From positions 62,864,306-62,928,305 of the forward strand of contig CM068583.1 of the NCBI GenBank assembly GCA_035048485.1: DNA of 64,000 bases. Direction: 5' to 3'. Under the pieces are notes generated by a model, which had not been told where the DNA came from, searched no databases, and saw nothing but the letters and a program-made list of their open reading frames with translations. Source of the DNA: Pteria penguin. Lineage: Eukaryota; Mollusca; Bivalvia; Pterioida; Pteriidae. A program made the translations under genes and the position numbers. This document shows, piece after piece, positions 10,935 to 25,900 of this stretch (the stretch's first letter is position 1; every line of letters begins with the position of its first letter).

Positions 10935-13900
10935 CTGTAATATATTGCAAGAATTTAAAAAAATAATTGTAGGGTTTCTATCTCAAATGTAAATTTTTCA
11001 TATATAAATATGTCAAAGTTATTCCTAGCAGCTATATGCTATGGCACAAATTTTCTTCAGTAAATACCTAAGTGCCTGACATTTGTGTAATTTTTGATAT
11101 AAAAGGATAGAAAAATTGACCAAATTATATATACTTTGACATTTCCCACAGCTGAGATCAAACTATGTACATGTATTGTCCGACCAGAATTTAAATTCAA
11201 AGATCAAATCTTACTTTTCACTAAATAAAAACTATACATGTGTAACAAGTGAACACAAATGCATTGCATGTAACACTTTCTATGTTAAAGGCTCACCAAT
11301 GAAGTAACGGTAAATATATAGTTAACTGTATGTCATCAATTAAGTGCAGTAAAGCTTTTCCTGAGAAATATTATAAAAAGCTGTAGGCCACATAGAATTC
11401 TTATGTTTAGGGCTGGAAATAAACTACTGATTTTATGTAACAAAGAGATTTATTTTCTTTTTAAACAGGTTTCTCAAACGTGTCTGACACTTCACCACAA
11501 TACTGATCTAATGTATATTTAATATTTACCAGGCTGAAAAAATTTTTCCCAAACCTAAGCTCAATTAGAAAATGGATCTCATAACTGTCTTCAGACGGAG
11601 CAAACTTTGCCACTTCTAGGGTTATTTCTTTTCTATTATTGATAACAGCTGAGATGTACGGTACATATTGTGATCAGATGTACGGTACATATTGTGATCA
11701 GTGGTTTTTCAGTGTACTGTGATGATCAGTACTATTATGTTTAGAGTAATCAGTAAAGTATTATAAATCACTGATAACTTGAAATCAGACTTGACAACAA
11801 TGCTTTAACTGCCTCTTGTTTCAGCGATTGGCTTATTTCTGACAACAACAGCATTTCTCTTTTTAAAAGGAGAGCATCTTCTACGTGTTTTAATTGGATA
11901 GTGACTGTGTAAAAATCTTTGTAGCCACTAAATATGTGACACTGAATCTAACCATAAAACTATTTGTATTTAAGCAATCCAATTTTCACACAATATGTCC
12001 AGCAGTCCAATTTTCTTTGGGAACAGAATTTTCTTTTTACCAACTGCCTAGAGCTGCACCTGTTAGCAAATTTATTTAATTACCTGTCCAACATATGTCT
12101 TTTCTACTTTCTGTTTCCGATTTTGTACTTCCCATTTTACTTCTATGAAATCTCCAACTTTGTATTTTACACTGTCAAAAGAAATGTTATAACTGAATGC
12201 TACTAAGTTTAGTCTATGATGAAGTTATAAACTCATAATAACCTAAATACGGCTATGTGCAGCAACTCTAATCTACAATAAATTGAAATAGAGAGAAATA
12301 AGAATTGTAAAATTTTTAGTTTACACATGATATGGAATTATTTCTAGGCTATGCTACAATGGAAAATTTTTCTGACCCTGCCCAACTTATTTTCAATTTT
12401 CAATGCCAAGAATAAAAATAACAGATAGCGACAAATGTTTCAACTGCAACATTTATTATGAAGTATTTTTTAAACCTGAAGACTTTCACATATGATAATT
12501 CTATGTAAGCTTTCACCAAGATTGTTAGTACATGTATATATATATCATTCTAATTCAATCTTTCTGCCAATGGGTCAGGATAGAATACTACATTAGAGCT
12601 TCTTGAGAAGAGAGGATTCACCTCATATTATGATTTTAATGTATATGCAGAAAAGAGACATTCTAATAATAATTTCAGACATGAGGTGTGTATTTGAACA
12701 CTATGCCCCTAGAGTAGACACAGCAGATAGATAAGCTACAGAGAGAGAGACAGGGAGAGAGCAGACAGAGAGTTGGTTTGAAGTGACAGAGAAGGAATCT
12801 GACATAGAAAATGATAACTCAGTTTTGTCAGAGGAGGAGGAGGGAGACATATTAGAAAAGCTTACTAAAATAGACCATAGAATTGTGAGAATCTAAGACG
12901 TTCAAAATTTCTTCAATACATAATATTGTGTTCCTATTAATATGAATAATACATATTTGAAAAAAAAAAAACCCGATTATATAATTTTTTTTATGGGCCA
13001 GTAATTTTAACTTTGGGATCCTGGAATATATACGATATGGGCCCAGAAGGCTACTATGCAAAACAATTAATTTCAGTCCCTATAATGACCACATCTGCCT
13101 GATGCATTTCATAAAGATTTACACCTTTGCAATGGACCCACCCGAAGCAGTGAAAGATCTTTTACATGCTACATCTACCATGACACAGGATCTCAGTTTT
13201 AAATGTCTCATCCAAAACACAAGACACCAGTGTACCCTGGTAGGAGTTCAACCTGGAACCTCCCAGTCATGAGCTGAGCACTTCATTCACTAACCTACTC
13301 CAACTAACTCTAAAAAGAAGTAACAAAAAAACATCAAAAAGTTTGAGTTCAAAATTGAACCCAAAACAACAGCACTTCTTGAGATGACCATCTAGATCAC
13401 TCTGGTGCATTTGATTCATTGATTTTAGCAGCAGGACTTTACCAAAGGAGGGCTCATTGGCTCATGAAAACTAAACAGGTATAATTTCTTTAAGTTACCT
13501 TAATATGAGATAAGTATCACAAGTGACCTGATGAAGTGTTTGTAAACCATTGTGTTATATACACTGTTTATAGTCTTACTTCTTCAACATCTGCTGCCTT
13601 TCTTTCTCCTTACAGGACCTTTCCTTGTCAAACATTATTATCAGAGTATCACAGTTCAGATTACTTTTGGGTTCCCAGGTATTGTAAGACCTGCAGTAGC
13701 ATACAATTACATGTATGTGGTATGTTAAAAATCAAAGTATAAAATATATTTTTCTTCAAATACAATTTGACAAACACTACTGATTTTAGATTAAAATTTC
13801 CTTTACTTGTTATTCCGATCATAATAGGTATCGAAATATTAAGACTTTCACACAGAAATAAATATTTACTGTGTATGTATATATATCATACAAAGTCTAA

Positions 13901-16900
13901 AGAAATTAAGAATAATCTCAAATTATAAAATAAGCATACTGAAGCAATAACCTAATTAGTTTCTGTACATAAAAAAATAAATAACAAGTCTATGTATCAG
14001 TTTGAAGTTGATAGTTTCAAGAGTTGCAGAGAAAATTTCAGTTAAGTCCAGAAGGCATTGAAATCCCTGAAATTTACTACCTCCAAGAGCAGTAAACTGT
14101 TATCCTTTCAAAAATTGGTCAACCATGACCAAATTTGAACTTGATCTGTAACTGCACTTACATGCCAGATGCAAAATTTCAAGTCAACTGTATTCATTTG
14201 ACCAAGTACTTACTATGGGAACTGTTGCTATATGACTATTACTTACGACAGGAACTGTAGCTGTTTGACTAGATACTTACAATGGGAACTGAAGCCTTTT
14301 GACTAAGTACTTATGATAGCTGTAGCCATAGGTACTCAGGATAGGAATTGTAGCTGTTTGACTACGTCGTTATGATAGGAACTGTAGCCATTTGACTAAG
14401 TACTTACGATGGGAACTGTAGCTGTTTGACTAGGTACTTATGATAGGAACTGTAACCATTTGACTTAATACTTACGATGGGAGCTGAATCCATTTGACTT
14501 AATACTTACAATGGGAACTGTAGCCAGTTGACTAAGTACTTACGATGGCAAGGTTCATACAATAGGAATTGTAGCCATTTGACTAAGTACTTAGGATGGG
14601 AACTGTAGCCATTTGACTAAATACTTATGCATGATAGCTGTAGACTAAGTAATTACAATGGGAACTGTAGCCATTTGACTAAGTACTTATGATAGCTGTA
14701 GCCATAGGTACTCAGGATAGGAACTGCAGCTGTTTGACTATGCACTTACGATGAGAACTGTAGCTATTTGACTAGGTACTCATAATGGGAACTGTAGCCA
14801 TTTGACTAGGTACTCATAATGGGAACTGTAGCCATTTGACTTAGTACTTGGGATAGGGACTGTAGCCATTTGACTAAGTACTTAAGATGGGAACTGTACC
14901 TCTTTGACTAGGTACTTATGATAGTAACTGTAGCCATTTGACTTAGTACTTACAATGGGAACTGAATCCATTTGACTAGGTACTTACGATGCAAACTGTA
15001 GCCATCTTACTAAGTACTTACGATGGCAAGGTACTTACAATGGGAACTGCAGCCATTTTACTAGGTACTTAAGATATAAAGTGTAGCTGTTTGACTAGGT
15101 ATTTACAATGGGAACTGTAGCCATTTGACTAAGTACTAACGATGTGACACAACAGGAATGCTTACAAAATGAGTGTAGCCCTTAGACTAGGTACTTACAA
15201 TGGGAACTGTAGCCATCTGACTAAGTACTTACGATGGGAACAGTAGCCATTTGACTAAGCACTTACGACGGGAACTGTAGCTGTTTGACTAGGTACTTAT
15301 AATGGGAACTGCAGCTATTTGACTTAGTCCTTAGGATGGGAACTGTAGACATTTGACTAGTTACTTACGATGGGAAATGTAGCCATTTGACTAAGTACTT
15401 ACGATGGGAACTGTAGCTGTTTGACTAGGTACTTATGATAGGAACTGTAGCCATTTGACTAGGTACTTATGATGGGAACTGTAGCCATTTGACTAGGTAC
15501 TTACGATGGGAACTGTAGCCATTTGACTAGGTACTTATGATGGGAACTGTAGCCATTTGACTAAGTACTTAGGAAGGGAACTGTAGCCATTTGACTAGGT
15601 ACTTAGGAAGGGAACTGTAGCCATTTGACTAGGTACTTATAATGGGAACTGTAGCCATTTGACTAGGTACTTACGATGGGAACTGTAGCTGTTTGACTAG
15701 GTACTTATGATAGGAACTGTAACCATTTGACTTAATACTTACGATGGGAGCTGAATCCATTTGACTTAATACTTACAATGGGAACTGTAGCCATTTGACC
15801 AGGTACTTACGAAGGGAACTGTAGCCATTTGACTAGGTACTTAGGAAGGGAACTGTAGCCATTTGACCAGGTACTTACGAAGGGAACTGTAGCCATTTGA
15901 CTAGGTATTCTGTATTACCATTCCTGACTCGTACATCTAGGATCTTCTCTACCGCATACACTCTGTTGGGGTCCAGTAAGCGTTTTTCTTGCTCTTCTAG
16001 ATATTTTGGACACTTAAGTTTATCAGCCTTTTCCCATGAATAACTTTCATCTGATCTGGGAAAGGAAATTTAAACATTCCCTATAGACAGTGAGTAGATT
16101 CAATGATTTTTTACGATGACGTAAGTTGGAAAGATAAATATCTTTATCTGTGTAAGTTTTCAAGGCAACAATGATTTAATGAACATGACAATCATGCATA
16201 ATACATGTATACTATAAATACAAGTTAGTACTTATCATCTATAGTAATCTCAGTTAACAACTGTAGTTATCTCAGATAACAACTGTTGTCTCATTTAACA
16301 ACCATAGTTATAGTTAAGAATCTTAGTTATTTCAGATAACAACCATAGTTATCTCATTTAACAAATGTATTTATCTCAGATAACAAGTGTATTTATCTCA
16401 GTTAACAACTGTAGTTATCTCAGATAACAACCAGTTATCTCAGATAACAACCAGTTATCTCTGATAACAACCACAGTTATCTCAGATAACAACCATGGCT
16501 ATCTCAGTTAACAACTGTAGTTATCTCAGATAACAACTCCAGTATGATTTATCAAGAAACTCTTTTTCTCTTCACTTGTAATTTTTTAATGTAAAAGGTC
16601 CCTCATGCTTCATGGGCCCCAATATAATGGTCTAAATGTTCAAGATGATGTAATTGTTTTAGTGATATAATCTTTGCATAAAATAAAACAATAAAAAATT
16701 CTGTGTGTGTGTGTGTGTGTGTGTAGGTGTGTGTGTGTGTGTGTGAGATAAAGTGAAATACATGTATTACGCTGTGTTACTTCAGGTTCAAAGAACTGTA
16801 ATAAAAAATATTTCAAATATCTAAAAGGGAGAGTTATAATTCAGTAAACACATAAGGATGTAGCAGTCCAATGTATGGGTCAATCTTATTAAATAAATAG

Positions 16901-19900
16901 CATGTCATATTTACCTGTGTATTTCAATAGTCACCTATAGTCTTTCAGAGAATTTTTTTTTTTCTAAACGGGAATAATACTATTTGGATAATTTGTCATC
17001 TTCATTGTCTCTATTCATAAATCATACCCAATTTTTTCCACCCATTTCACAAAGTATTCCTTCTGTCCATTCTTTGTCCTCATGTCCAGTACATGATCTA
17101 TCTTATCTATCCATTTTTGTTCGTTAATGCTGGCAGGTAGTGAGTTGCTGACCCTTAGACCTGGTGACATTGAACTTTCAGACTTCTCATTGCTCTACGT
17201 ATGTGAATGAAAAAGAAAGAAAATGAGTTTAACCTAACACCACATTTTGTTGACAGTAATTGTATTTTTAAAACCTAACATTTATTTCATTTACTGTAAA
17301 TAATATGGTGTAAAATTTAACATAGCTTTAATTTAACATGTAACGAACTAAAAAACATAATAGAGAAAAATGTTACATAAGAAAACATAACCTACTTTAT
17401 TGACAGTGGACTTTACAGATAATTTCTTTTTCTCTTTCAGCAGTTCCTTTCTCTTTTGCAAGGTAACATATGATCCTTCTTCATCACTATCACTTTTCTG
17501 TCGAAATAATGAGGACTGGGGCTTGTTCAGTTTAGGAGATTTCATGCCAAGTTTAGATTTTGGTGATAAATCCCCAATTTTTTCTCTGAGTAGTGAGAAA
17601 GGATTCTTTTCATTGGTTGTATTTTTTCCAAGTGATAAATCTAAGCTGCCTGATTGTGAAACTAAGTTAGATTTTACAGTTTTATTATTAAGTTCTTTAA
17701 CTTTCTGCAATATTGTTTTCTCATCACTTAACATTTCTGTTATGAACTGGACGATAAGTTCAGGTGAATCCACTGTGTGAGCAATTTCCCATGTACTTTC
17801 TGACCTAATTCAATGTAAATATAATGTCATCACTTATTAGCTTTGTACATATATCCAAAGTATACAAAATGCAATATTTCAGCAATCTCAGTTACAAGTG
17901 TTGTTTTTCAGAATAAATTCAGTTCCTGAAACCACACATTGAATGAAAGAACTGAAAGTCATGAGGATCTGAATTGCATGCACATATAAATGTCTGAACT
18001 GAATTATATGAATTATATTTGGCATCAAACAGTGTACATGTTTATAGACATAATACAATGAATACAAAAAATACAGATCAGGAATGCACTTGTATATTTA
18101 AACTTCTATCCACCATAGTTGTACACTCTACTAAACTGCTTAGTATTATCAGTAGTTAACCTTACAAGATGTGGTAATAAATTTAGTAACAACAGTATCA
18201 GTAAAACTGATGGATACTCTCTGAAATATCTCAAACCATGACAAACTGTCTGTAGAATCATTACAAAATTTTGGTAAATTCCTGAAATTAAGGCCTTTCC
18301 TAATATTTAAGGTTGTGACCTCGAGTGTATATTGTCTAAAAGTCTCTGGCCAAATGAAATACAATAAAATTCTGATTAACAGTCATTGAGATATCCTGGA
18401 ACATTGTCCTTTTTCAAAATTTAGGAATATGAGCTGAGTGACCTTGATATTTCAGAAATGACCTTGAGTGACCTATGTCCAAAAGTATCTGTCCTAAGGA
18501 AAATTTGTGTGAAATATGATATTCTTATTAATCATGTAAGAAATATGAACCATAGACAGGCAGACGGATGGTTGGAGGAACAATGACTTCATGCCCCCCC
18601 CCTCCTTCCCCAAGAATTTCTGGTCAGCATGAAAATAAGCAAATATTGAATATATTACTACTGCTCGCATGAAGAATGGTTATTTCTACTCTCCCCATTC
18701 TTTAACACAATCACACTTGAGAACAAGAATTTCCTCTAACATTCATGAACAAACAACATACAGTAAACTAAAAGTGAAAATCAAATACATGTAAGAAAAT
18801 AAAGATGTGCTTATTTTTTCTAGCTTAATATTCCACAACTTCTCTTGTATTACAAATTTCATATGGCTTTTATATGTATGTAATTCTTTTAGCAAAATTT
18901 TAGAACTGAAGATTGCTTATTTTGAAGGTACAAATTTATACTTTCTTTGTGTGTATTTTTAATCACCGTGGCAATGATGTAAGCCAAAACTAATTGAAAA
19001 CTGTTTTGAAGAAATCCTGCGATTTCACTGTTTGCATTCATTATAAATAGCACTCATTATAAATAGAGAACTATCTATAAATAACTGTGTACATATACAG
19101 AGAGTTACTGTGCAATAATCACATGTTTATGCAATTCAAAAATGATGTAAACTTTAAAGGATATTTTTCTAAACTGACCAAATTTAATGTTAATCAACTA
19201 AATTACTGTGAGTAATATTAATAATAATCAGAATCATATAGGTCATTTCTGAGTATCCTTTCTTTATAATAATATCTAAATTTTAAATGAAATTATTTGT
19301 CTACAGGCACATCATATGAATGAATTCCTATAAGATTATTCAAAACAAGAATTGCAAGTGAACAAAGCAAAGGAAAACAGTGATAACTACTTAAAAATTG
19401 TAAGACAAATTTTCACTTTGATTTGTAATGATGCACATCTTATAACTGAAACATCAATAATTGTCCAAAGTCAAATGCTTTTTATGGTAATTTCTCACTG
19501 TAATTAATACATGTATTCTGAAAAAGTGTTTTTATGAAATATGATAATGGAAACATTAGCAATTATGAATAAAACAATATATTTTACATGTAAGTAAAAG
19601 GTCACAGTCAAGGTCATGAAGTCAATGACCTTGGTGTAATTTGAAACGACTTTTTTAGTGGAGAAACGCATGCCAAAAATGATATTTCTATCTCTCACTA
19701 TTCAAAAGTTATGGGGCTAAAGTCAAAATAAGGCAAATTTTGAAATGTAGTTTAAAGGTTTCAGTCAAGGTCACGAGGTCAATAACCTTAATGTAATTTG
19801 AAAGGGCTTTATTAGTGAAGAATGCATGCCAAATATGAAGACTCTATCTCTCATGGTCCAAAAAAATTATGGCAGAGATTAAAGTTGACGATAACCAGAC

Positions 19901-22900
19901 AAGCAAACAAACAAACAGAAAACAACAAACAAACAGGCCAAAAACAGAATGCCCATGATCTATCAATCTGAGGGCATAAAAATCATCATAGATAAAATAT
20001 TTAAAGTCTTTTACATGTACATAAACTGTATATAAATACTGATACATGTAAGATAAACTGAACAACAAAGGTAGTTATTCCATTACACATTATAAACTCA
20101 CATGGATTCCAATACATATCATCTCACATTGATTACATTACTAATTTTCAATTCACATTGATCCCACTACACATTACCAACTCACATTGGAAAGTTTTTC
20201 CATTTGACGTAATATTCCTTTCTGCCTTCATATAACCTCATACCAAGGACTTTTTCTGGGGTTAAGTCTAGTTCATCATGACCATCAACATCTAGTTTCG
20301 CCTATATAATAAAAATAATACTTTTGATTTTCATGTTCATATTAATGCTTGGCAGTTAAAACATTGTTACATGTTGCAATGAAACATTAAGTTACACATT
20401 GCAATGAAATCATTCTGCAAATGGTAAACTTACACTAATATTAAGTAACCTTACAGTAGATTGTATCTAATATATGTATTTAAATTGACATCATTGTTTT
20501 CACTTGATAAAGGCTAAATGGCTAAAACTTCGTAAAATATCTATAAATGTATATATATAATAATCTATAAGACTACCCTCTGTAATTTATTTGTGTAAAG
20601 AAAATGTAATTACAATATACATGTACTATATTAAAAAAAACTAATTATTCGCATAGATTGAAAGATCAGCTGTCACTGCAAATACTATGTGAATAAAAGA
20701 AGTTGTAATCCTGTCCTTGTGTAACATTTTTCATAACTCATTCAAAGTGGGGAAAATACCCGGTAATGCTTATAAGGCAGTATTATTTTAGGAAACATAA
20801 ATCAGGAAACAAAAACATCTTATTCTCAACCGTAATTTAACCTAACAGTCTGAATAAAGTTTATTCACAACAGAATTTTTTAAAAATTCTTTGACATTTT
20901 CATCCTCACATTATTGAGAAAAACTGGCGATTGGTGTGAGCAGGCTTAGAGACAGGTAGTTTTGCAAAAATTATAACACAAGAAAAATCTGTGTAGTTTT
21001 TAAATGTTTGTTTTATTCTTATGCCAAGCTTCGATAATATTTACAGAATCATACTTCATTTGATTACTGAAATCATAAACCATTTCTCTGATATTACAAC
21101 CTTGCTTTTTGTCCCTACAACTGGGCACATTTCTCTGATATCATAACCTTGCTTTTTGTCCCTTCAACTGGGCACATTTCTCTGATATTACAACCTTGCT
21201 TTTTGTCCCTACAACTGGGCACATTTCTCTGATATTACAACCTTGCTTTTTATCCCTACAACTGGGCACATTTCTCTGACATTATAACCTTGCTTTTTGT
21301 CCCTACAACTGGGCACATTTCTCTGACATTACAACCTTGCTTTTTGTCCCTACAACTGGGCACATATCTCTGATATTACAACCTTCGTTTTTGTCCCTAC
21401 AACTGACCACATTTCTCTGATATTACAACCTTGCTTTTTGTCCATACAACTGGGCACATATCTCTGATATTACAACCTTGCTTTTTGTCCCTACAACTGG
21501 GCACATAACTCTGATATCATAACCTTGCTTTTTGTCTCTACAACTGGGCACATATCTCTGATATTACAACCTTGCTTTTTGTCCCTACAAATGGCCACAT
21601 TTCCCATCTTAAGGATAGGGTTCCTGTACATAAGTCCCAATATAAGTAACCATAGCATATATCGGTATATTATATAGTATTTACTTTTACTTTTTCACAT
21701 ATTAGTTTACAACACATTTGTAACTGCTTACAGTTTTCTTCTTTTTTTGTTCCTTGTAAAACAATTTGATGAGATCTGGACAGTCCACATTGACTGCAGG
21801 TTCCCAGGTATTGTCAGAGCTGAAGACCAAACAAGAAATGAAGTCATAATAAATGTGGATAATTGGAGATTGGAAATTCAAAAGTTTTCCAAAAAAAACC
21901 CCTAATAATACAAAGACTGCAATTTTTACTGACTGGAATTCAAGGATCACTCTCTAGGCATTTCAAAATCTACATGTATCTCTAAAATGTTACAAGTAAA
22001 CCATCTATGAATTAACTTTATCAGCATTATGTGAATTACTCTCTAGGAAGATTTCTTTTTTCTTAAATTTCATTATTTTATCCATTAAAGAAACAAGAGA
22101 ATCGATGAATTCTCCCTGAAAAGACCCTGTTCCAAAAAGCCTTATTTTTTTCTATATTTTCATATTTATATATGTAACTATGCTTCTATCAAAATTTAAG
22201 TTTAAAAACAACAAGTGCAATAAATCCAAAATTATGCTAAAGAGTTATGGTTCTTATACAATGCACTTCTCCTTATCAAGATCTATTTACCTATGAATTT
22301 CTTGTTGATACCTCTAATAACTTTTGCATTATGCTCAAAATTTAAGTATGAAAAGATAACAAAGGGCCATGACACCGAAATTATGCAAAAGAGTTAAAAG
22401 AGTTGTTCAATGCACTTCTCATTAAGATCTATCTATCTATGAAGGTTCATGTCGATATCTCTTCTAGTTTTTGTGTTATGCTCTAGACAAAATTATGATG
22501 GATGGACGGACAAAGAGACTAGGACAAAAAGACTATATACTCTCCCTTCTGGAAGCATACAAAACAACTACAAATTTACATAATACATAGGATGTGAATA
22601 TTCCAGTTTGAGTAGAAGTGTTAATATGATACATGTTCTATTTATATTTAATTATACATAGAAATGCCTATGAAAGATTATAAAGATTTAAAAACATCAG
22701 GTGGTTTTGTATTGTAATCTAATGATATACAGCATTAAATACAGTTAATCAATACTTATTTTGTTTTTTTGTACAATATATCTTATACATAATATTGTGT
22801 TTACACTTATGTGTTTTTTTTATTATTTGAGAGACAAAAAATATCAATAAATATATACACACACATACTGTGATAATTTATGAAAGATACACCCATTACA

Positions 22901-25900
22901 AACATAATGCTCAAGTTATATACAATGTACATTTCATATTTGAGAGATGATCATAGATAAATTACTAATAACTAGTGTGTATGTACTTACTGTGGATATC
23001 CTCGCCATTTCAGTAAGTACTCCTTTGTTCCATTCAATATCCTTTCATCTATGATCTCTTCTACCACATATTTCTCTTCTTTCTCGGGTGCTGGCTCAGT
23101 GTCTGTATCAGGTGAGTCTGATGAATCACTGGACAACTGACTCAAAAACTCGGTCTTCTTCCTGGAACTCTTGAACATTTTCTGATTGAAATTAAGAGTA
23201 TGTTAGAACACATTTCATAAAATTTATCAAATCAAAAAGCTATATTATACTTAAAGATTTTTAATTATTGCTTTGTATTGCATTTTAAATAGAACTATAA
23301 CAATTACCATATACTTAAAAAACAATAATGCTCACTACAATAGACTGATTAACCAAGTAGTCTGAAACTGCTGTCGTTTCATTTTTTGCCTTTGTGTGAA
23401 AAACTTTGGAAAATTTGCTTTTTTTCATTTTAACCCCTCTAAGATGAAAAAAGATGAAAGGTAGAAAAAAAAACTAACAGTGAAATAATGCAAATCAAAA
23501 TGTATAATTTACATATAATGGACTTGGAAATTTACCGCTATGAGCACAGAAAGAATATGTGACAATAAACAATGACCACATCCATTTCTACATAGATGAC
23601 CCACTGTATGAAAACCATTAGGCCTCAAATTATTACCACATTTGGTGTGTAAACAAGAGCTGTCAGAAGACAACAGTGCTCGCTTGTGGCAACCAAATTT
23701 AAATAGCTCAAGTTTTTTGTAAGTAGGTCAATCTTCAAGGTCAGGGTAAAAACCTAAAACATTTTGAAGTATAATGAAAGATCTAGTTACGAGGAATACC
23801 CACATGAAATACTTAACCTCTATCTCTTACTGTTCATAAGCTATGACAAAGGTTAATGTTTTCTATAAAATTGGTCAAACTGCAAGATCAAGGTCACAAG
23901 ACCACAAATTTTTGGTATACAATAAAAGGTCTTGGTACAACAAATATACATGTGAAATTTTAAAGTTCTGTTTCTCATGGCTCTAAAGTTATGATCCAGG
24001 TAATTTTTTGTCTAAGGTCGATGATGACACCGACCACTAAAACGCAAGGGGTATGACAATAGCTCTCCAGACATTTGTTCCAGCGAGCTAATAAAATGAC
24101 TAAACAGTGGCAGACAGTTTTTATTGACAATAACAACTGACAGGCTCAAATACAGAGTGTGTGAAGCATATCAAAATAGATTGTGAATTAAAGGTGGATA
24201 CTAAGATGTTATTAAAGACTTGTGATTATAGATATTGTGATTATTGGATTTGTTTCTGAGTGTATATTTTATGCTATATGGTATAGGTCTTTAAACAATC
24301 AATGTATCAATGAATTTTGGAAATCTTTTACTGTAAAATTTCACTAAATCCTAATTCTCAATCCTGCCTACTATGAATTTGTAGCAGTATGTAAGCACAT
24401 CTGATTTATATAATACTAGCTGAAAAAGAATGATTCAAATTTTCTATCAAAGCCAAAATATGATGTATTTGTTTTGTTTAACCAAGATTATGTAATTGTG
24501 TATGATACCAATGGATTAATCTGCCCCTTCCAATGTATAAATCTCAATATTTAAGTCCATTTTGTGATAACAGGATTTATGGTGATAAACACATACTCTT
24601 TTAACAGTAATTCAGAATCAATTGAAAACTATTGTTTACTTACAGCATTCTTAACTTTGTTCCTGGAGTTTGATGTTTTATTACTTTTATCTTGTTGCTT
24701 CAGAAACTGTTTAAGGAGATGTGGAGAATCGATATGCTCTACTGGTTCCCAAGTGTTCTCAGATCTGTAATCATAGTTTTATATAAGTTACATACAGCAA
24801 TAGGAATTTATGAGTTTATTTACAATTTCCCACTTCTATTGAGAATTAATGAGTAATAACCAATTTCTAATGCATTCATGGGTAATACTTAGCTGAAAAG
24901 TTAATTAATTAAATCAAAATCTATTTGTAGGTACTTGTTGGAACTTTAAAAATCATATGAATTTTTGACTGACAATATGATTCTTCGTAGGACGTGAAGC
25001 AATACTTTTCTTTTATATGAATACTGTATGTCTTCATCAGAAAAAGAAAATACTAATGGACATAGAGTTTGCACACTCTAACCATTTCAACACATGCTGA
25101 AAAAAGCCTTTAGTTCACATCACTGACAACACAATGAATAAATGATAACAACTCTACTCTGTGATACTGTGAAATCATTTAAGCCATTTCAGAGCACAAA
25201 TAAATATATGACTGATACATCAGAATTCTTACAAATTTTAACGATTTTAACAAAGATCTGATTAAACCTCTGACATTGACTGTAGACACCTTTGCCATAT
25301 AATTCAAATTTTTAAGTCTGCAATCTATATTCATATCATGAATTCAAATTAAAAAAAGGTACTGCTGACCTCTCTACAGGATTTTATGAAATTTAATTGT
25401 TATAAGAAAGTGTTAGGAACAAAATAATGAAGATGCAGTAAAGCATTTTCAAGTCAAAAGAAATCTGTTTCAGAAGTTATAGAAAAAGCTTGCATACATT
25501 TCACTAGAATCAGACACACCACAGTTATTCATGACAATGAGGGAAATAAAGGGAAAACAACAGAAGCAAAGTATAATGAAATGGCTTACTCCTTTATGCC
25601 GTCACCACTGTATTATAAAATCATTAAATATTCTTAAATAAAATACTTGAAACACCTCTTATGAAGGAGATGGAAACACACTTAAACTAATGTTTACATT
25701 TAACGACTACTTAGAGTCTGAATATTTACCCATCTTATTGTAAATTACCTTCAAACCCCTTGGTCCACATTTTAAATTCTTTGTGCTACTTGAAAGATGC
25801 TCTATACTTTTGAAAAATCATTACATCTGTGTCTTGTTTTTAACAGAATAGTATGCTATATCTCTCAAGCATGCAGACAAATATATTCTAATCCTTTTAC

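Noticed and set aside
13607..13612. GTAAGG as donor of chromodomain exon 13
   Set aside because: Its phase would create a stop at the start of exon 14; the GTAAGA at 13574-13579 gives an open, domain-consistent joint.
14190..15878. A CRISPR-like or satellite-only reading of the 34-bp array
   Set aside because: Units are contiguous with no spacers, in a eukaryotic intron, and match the neighbouring exon end.
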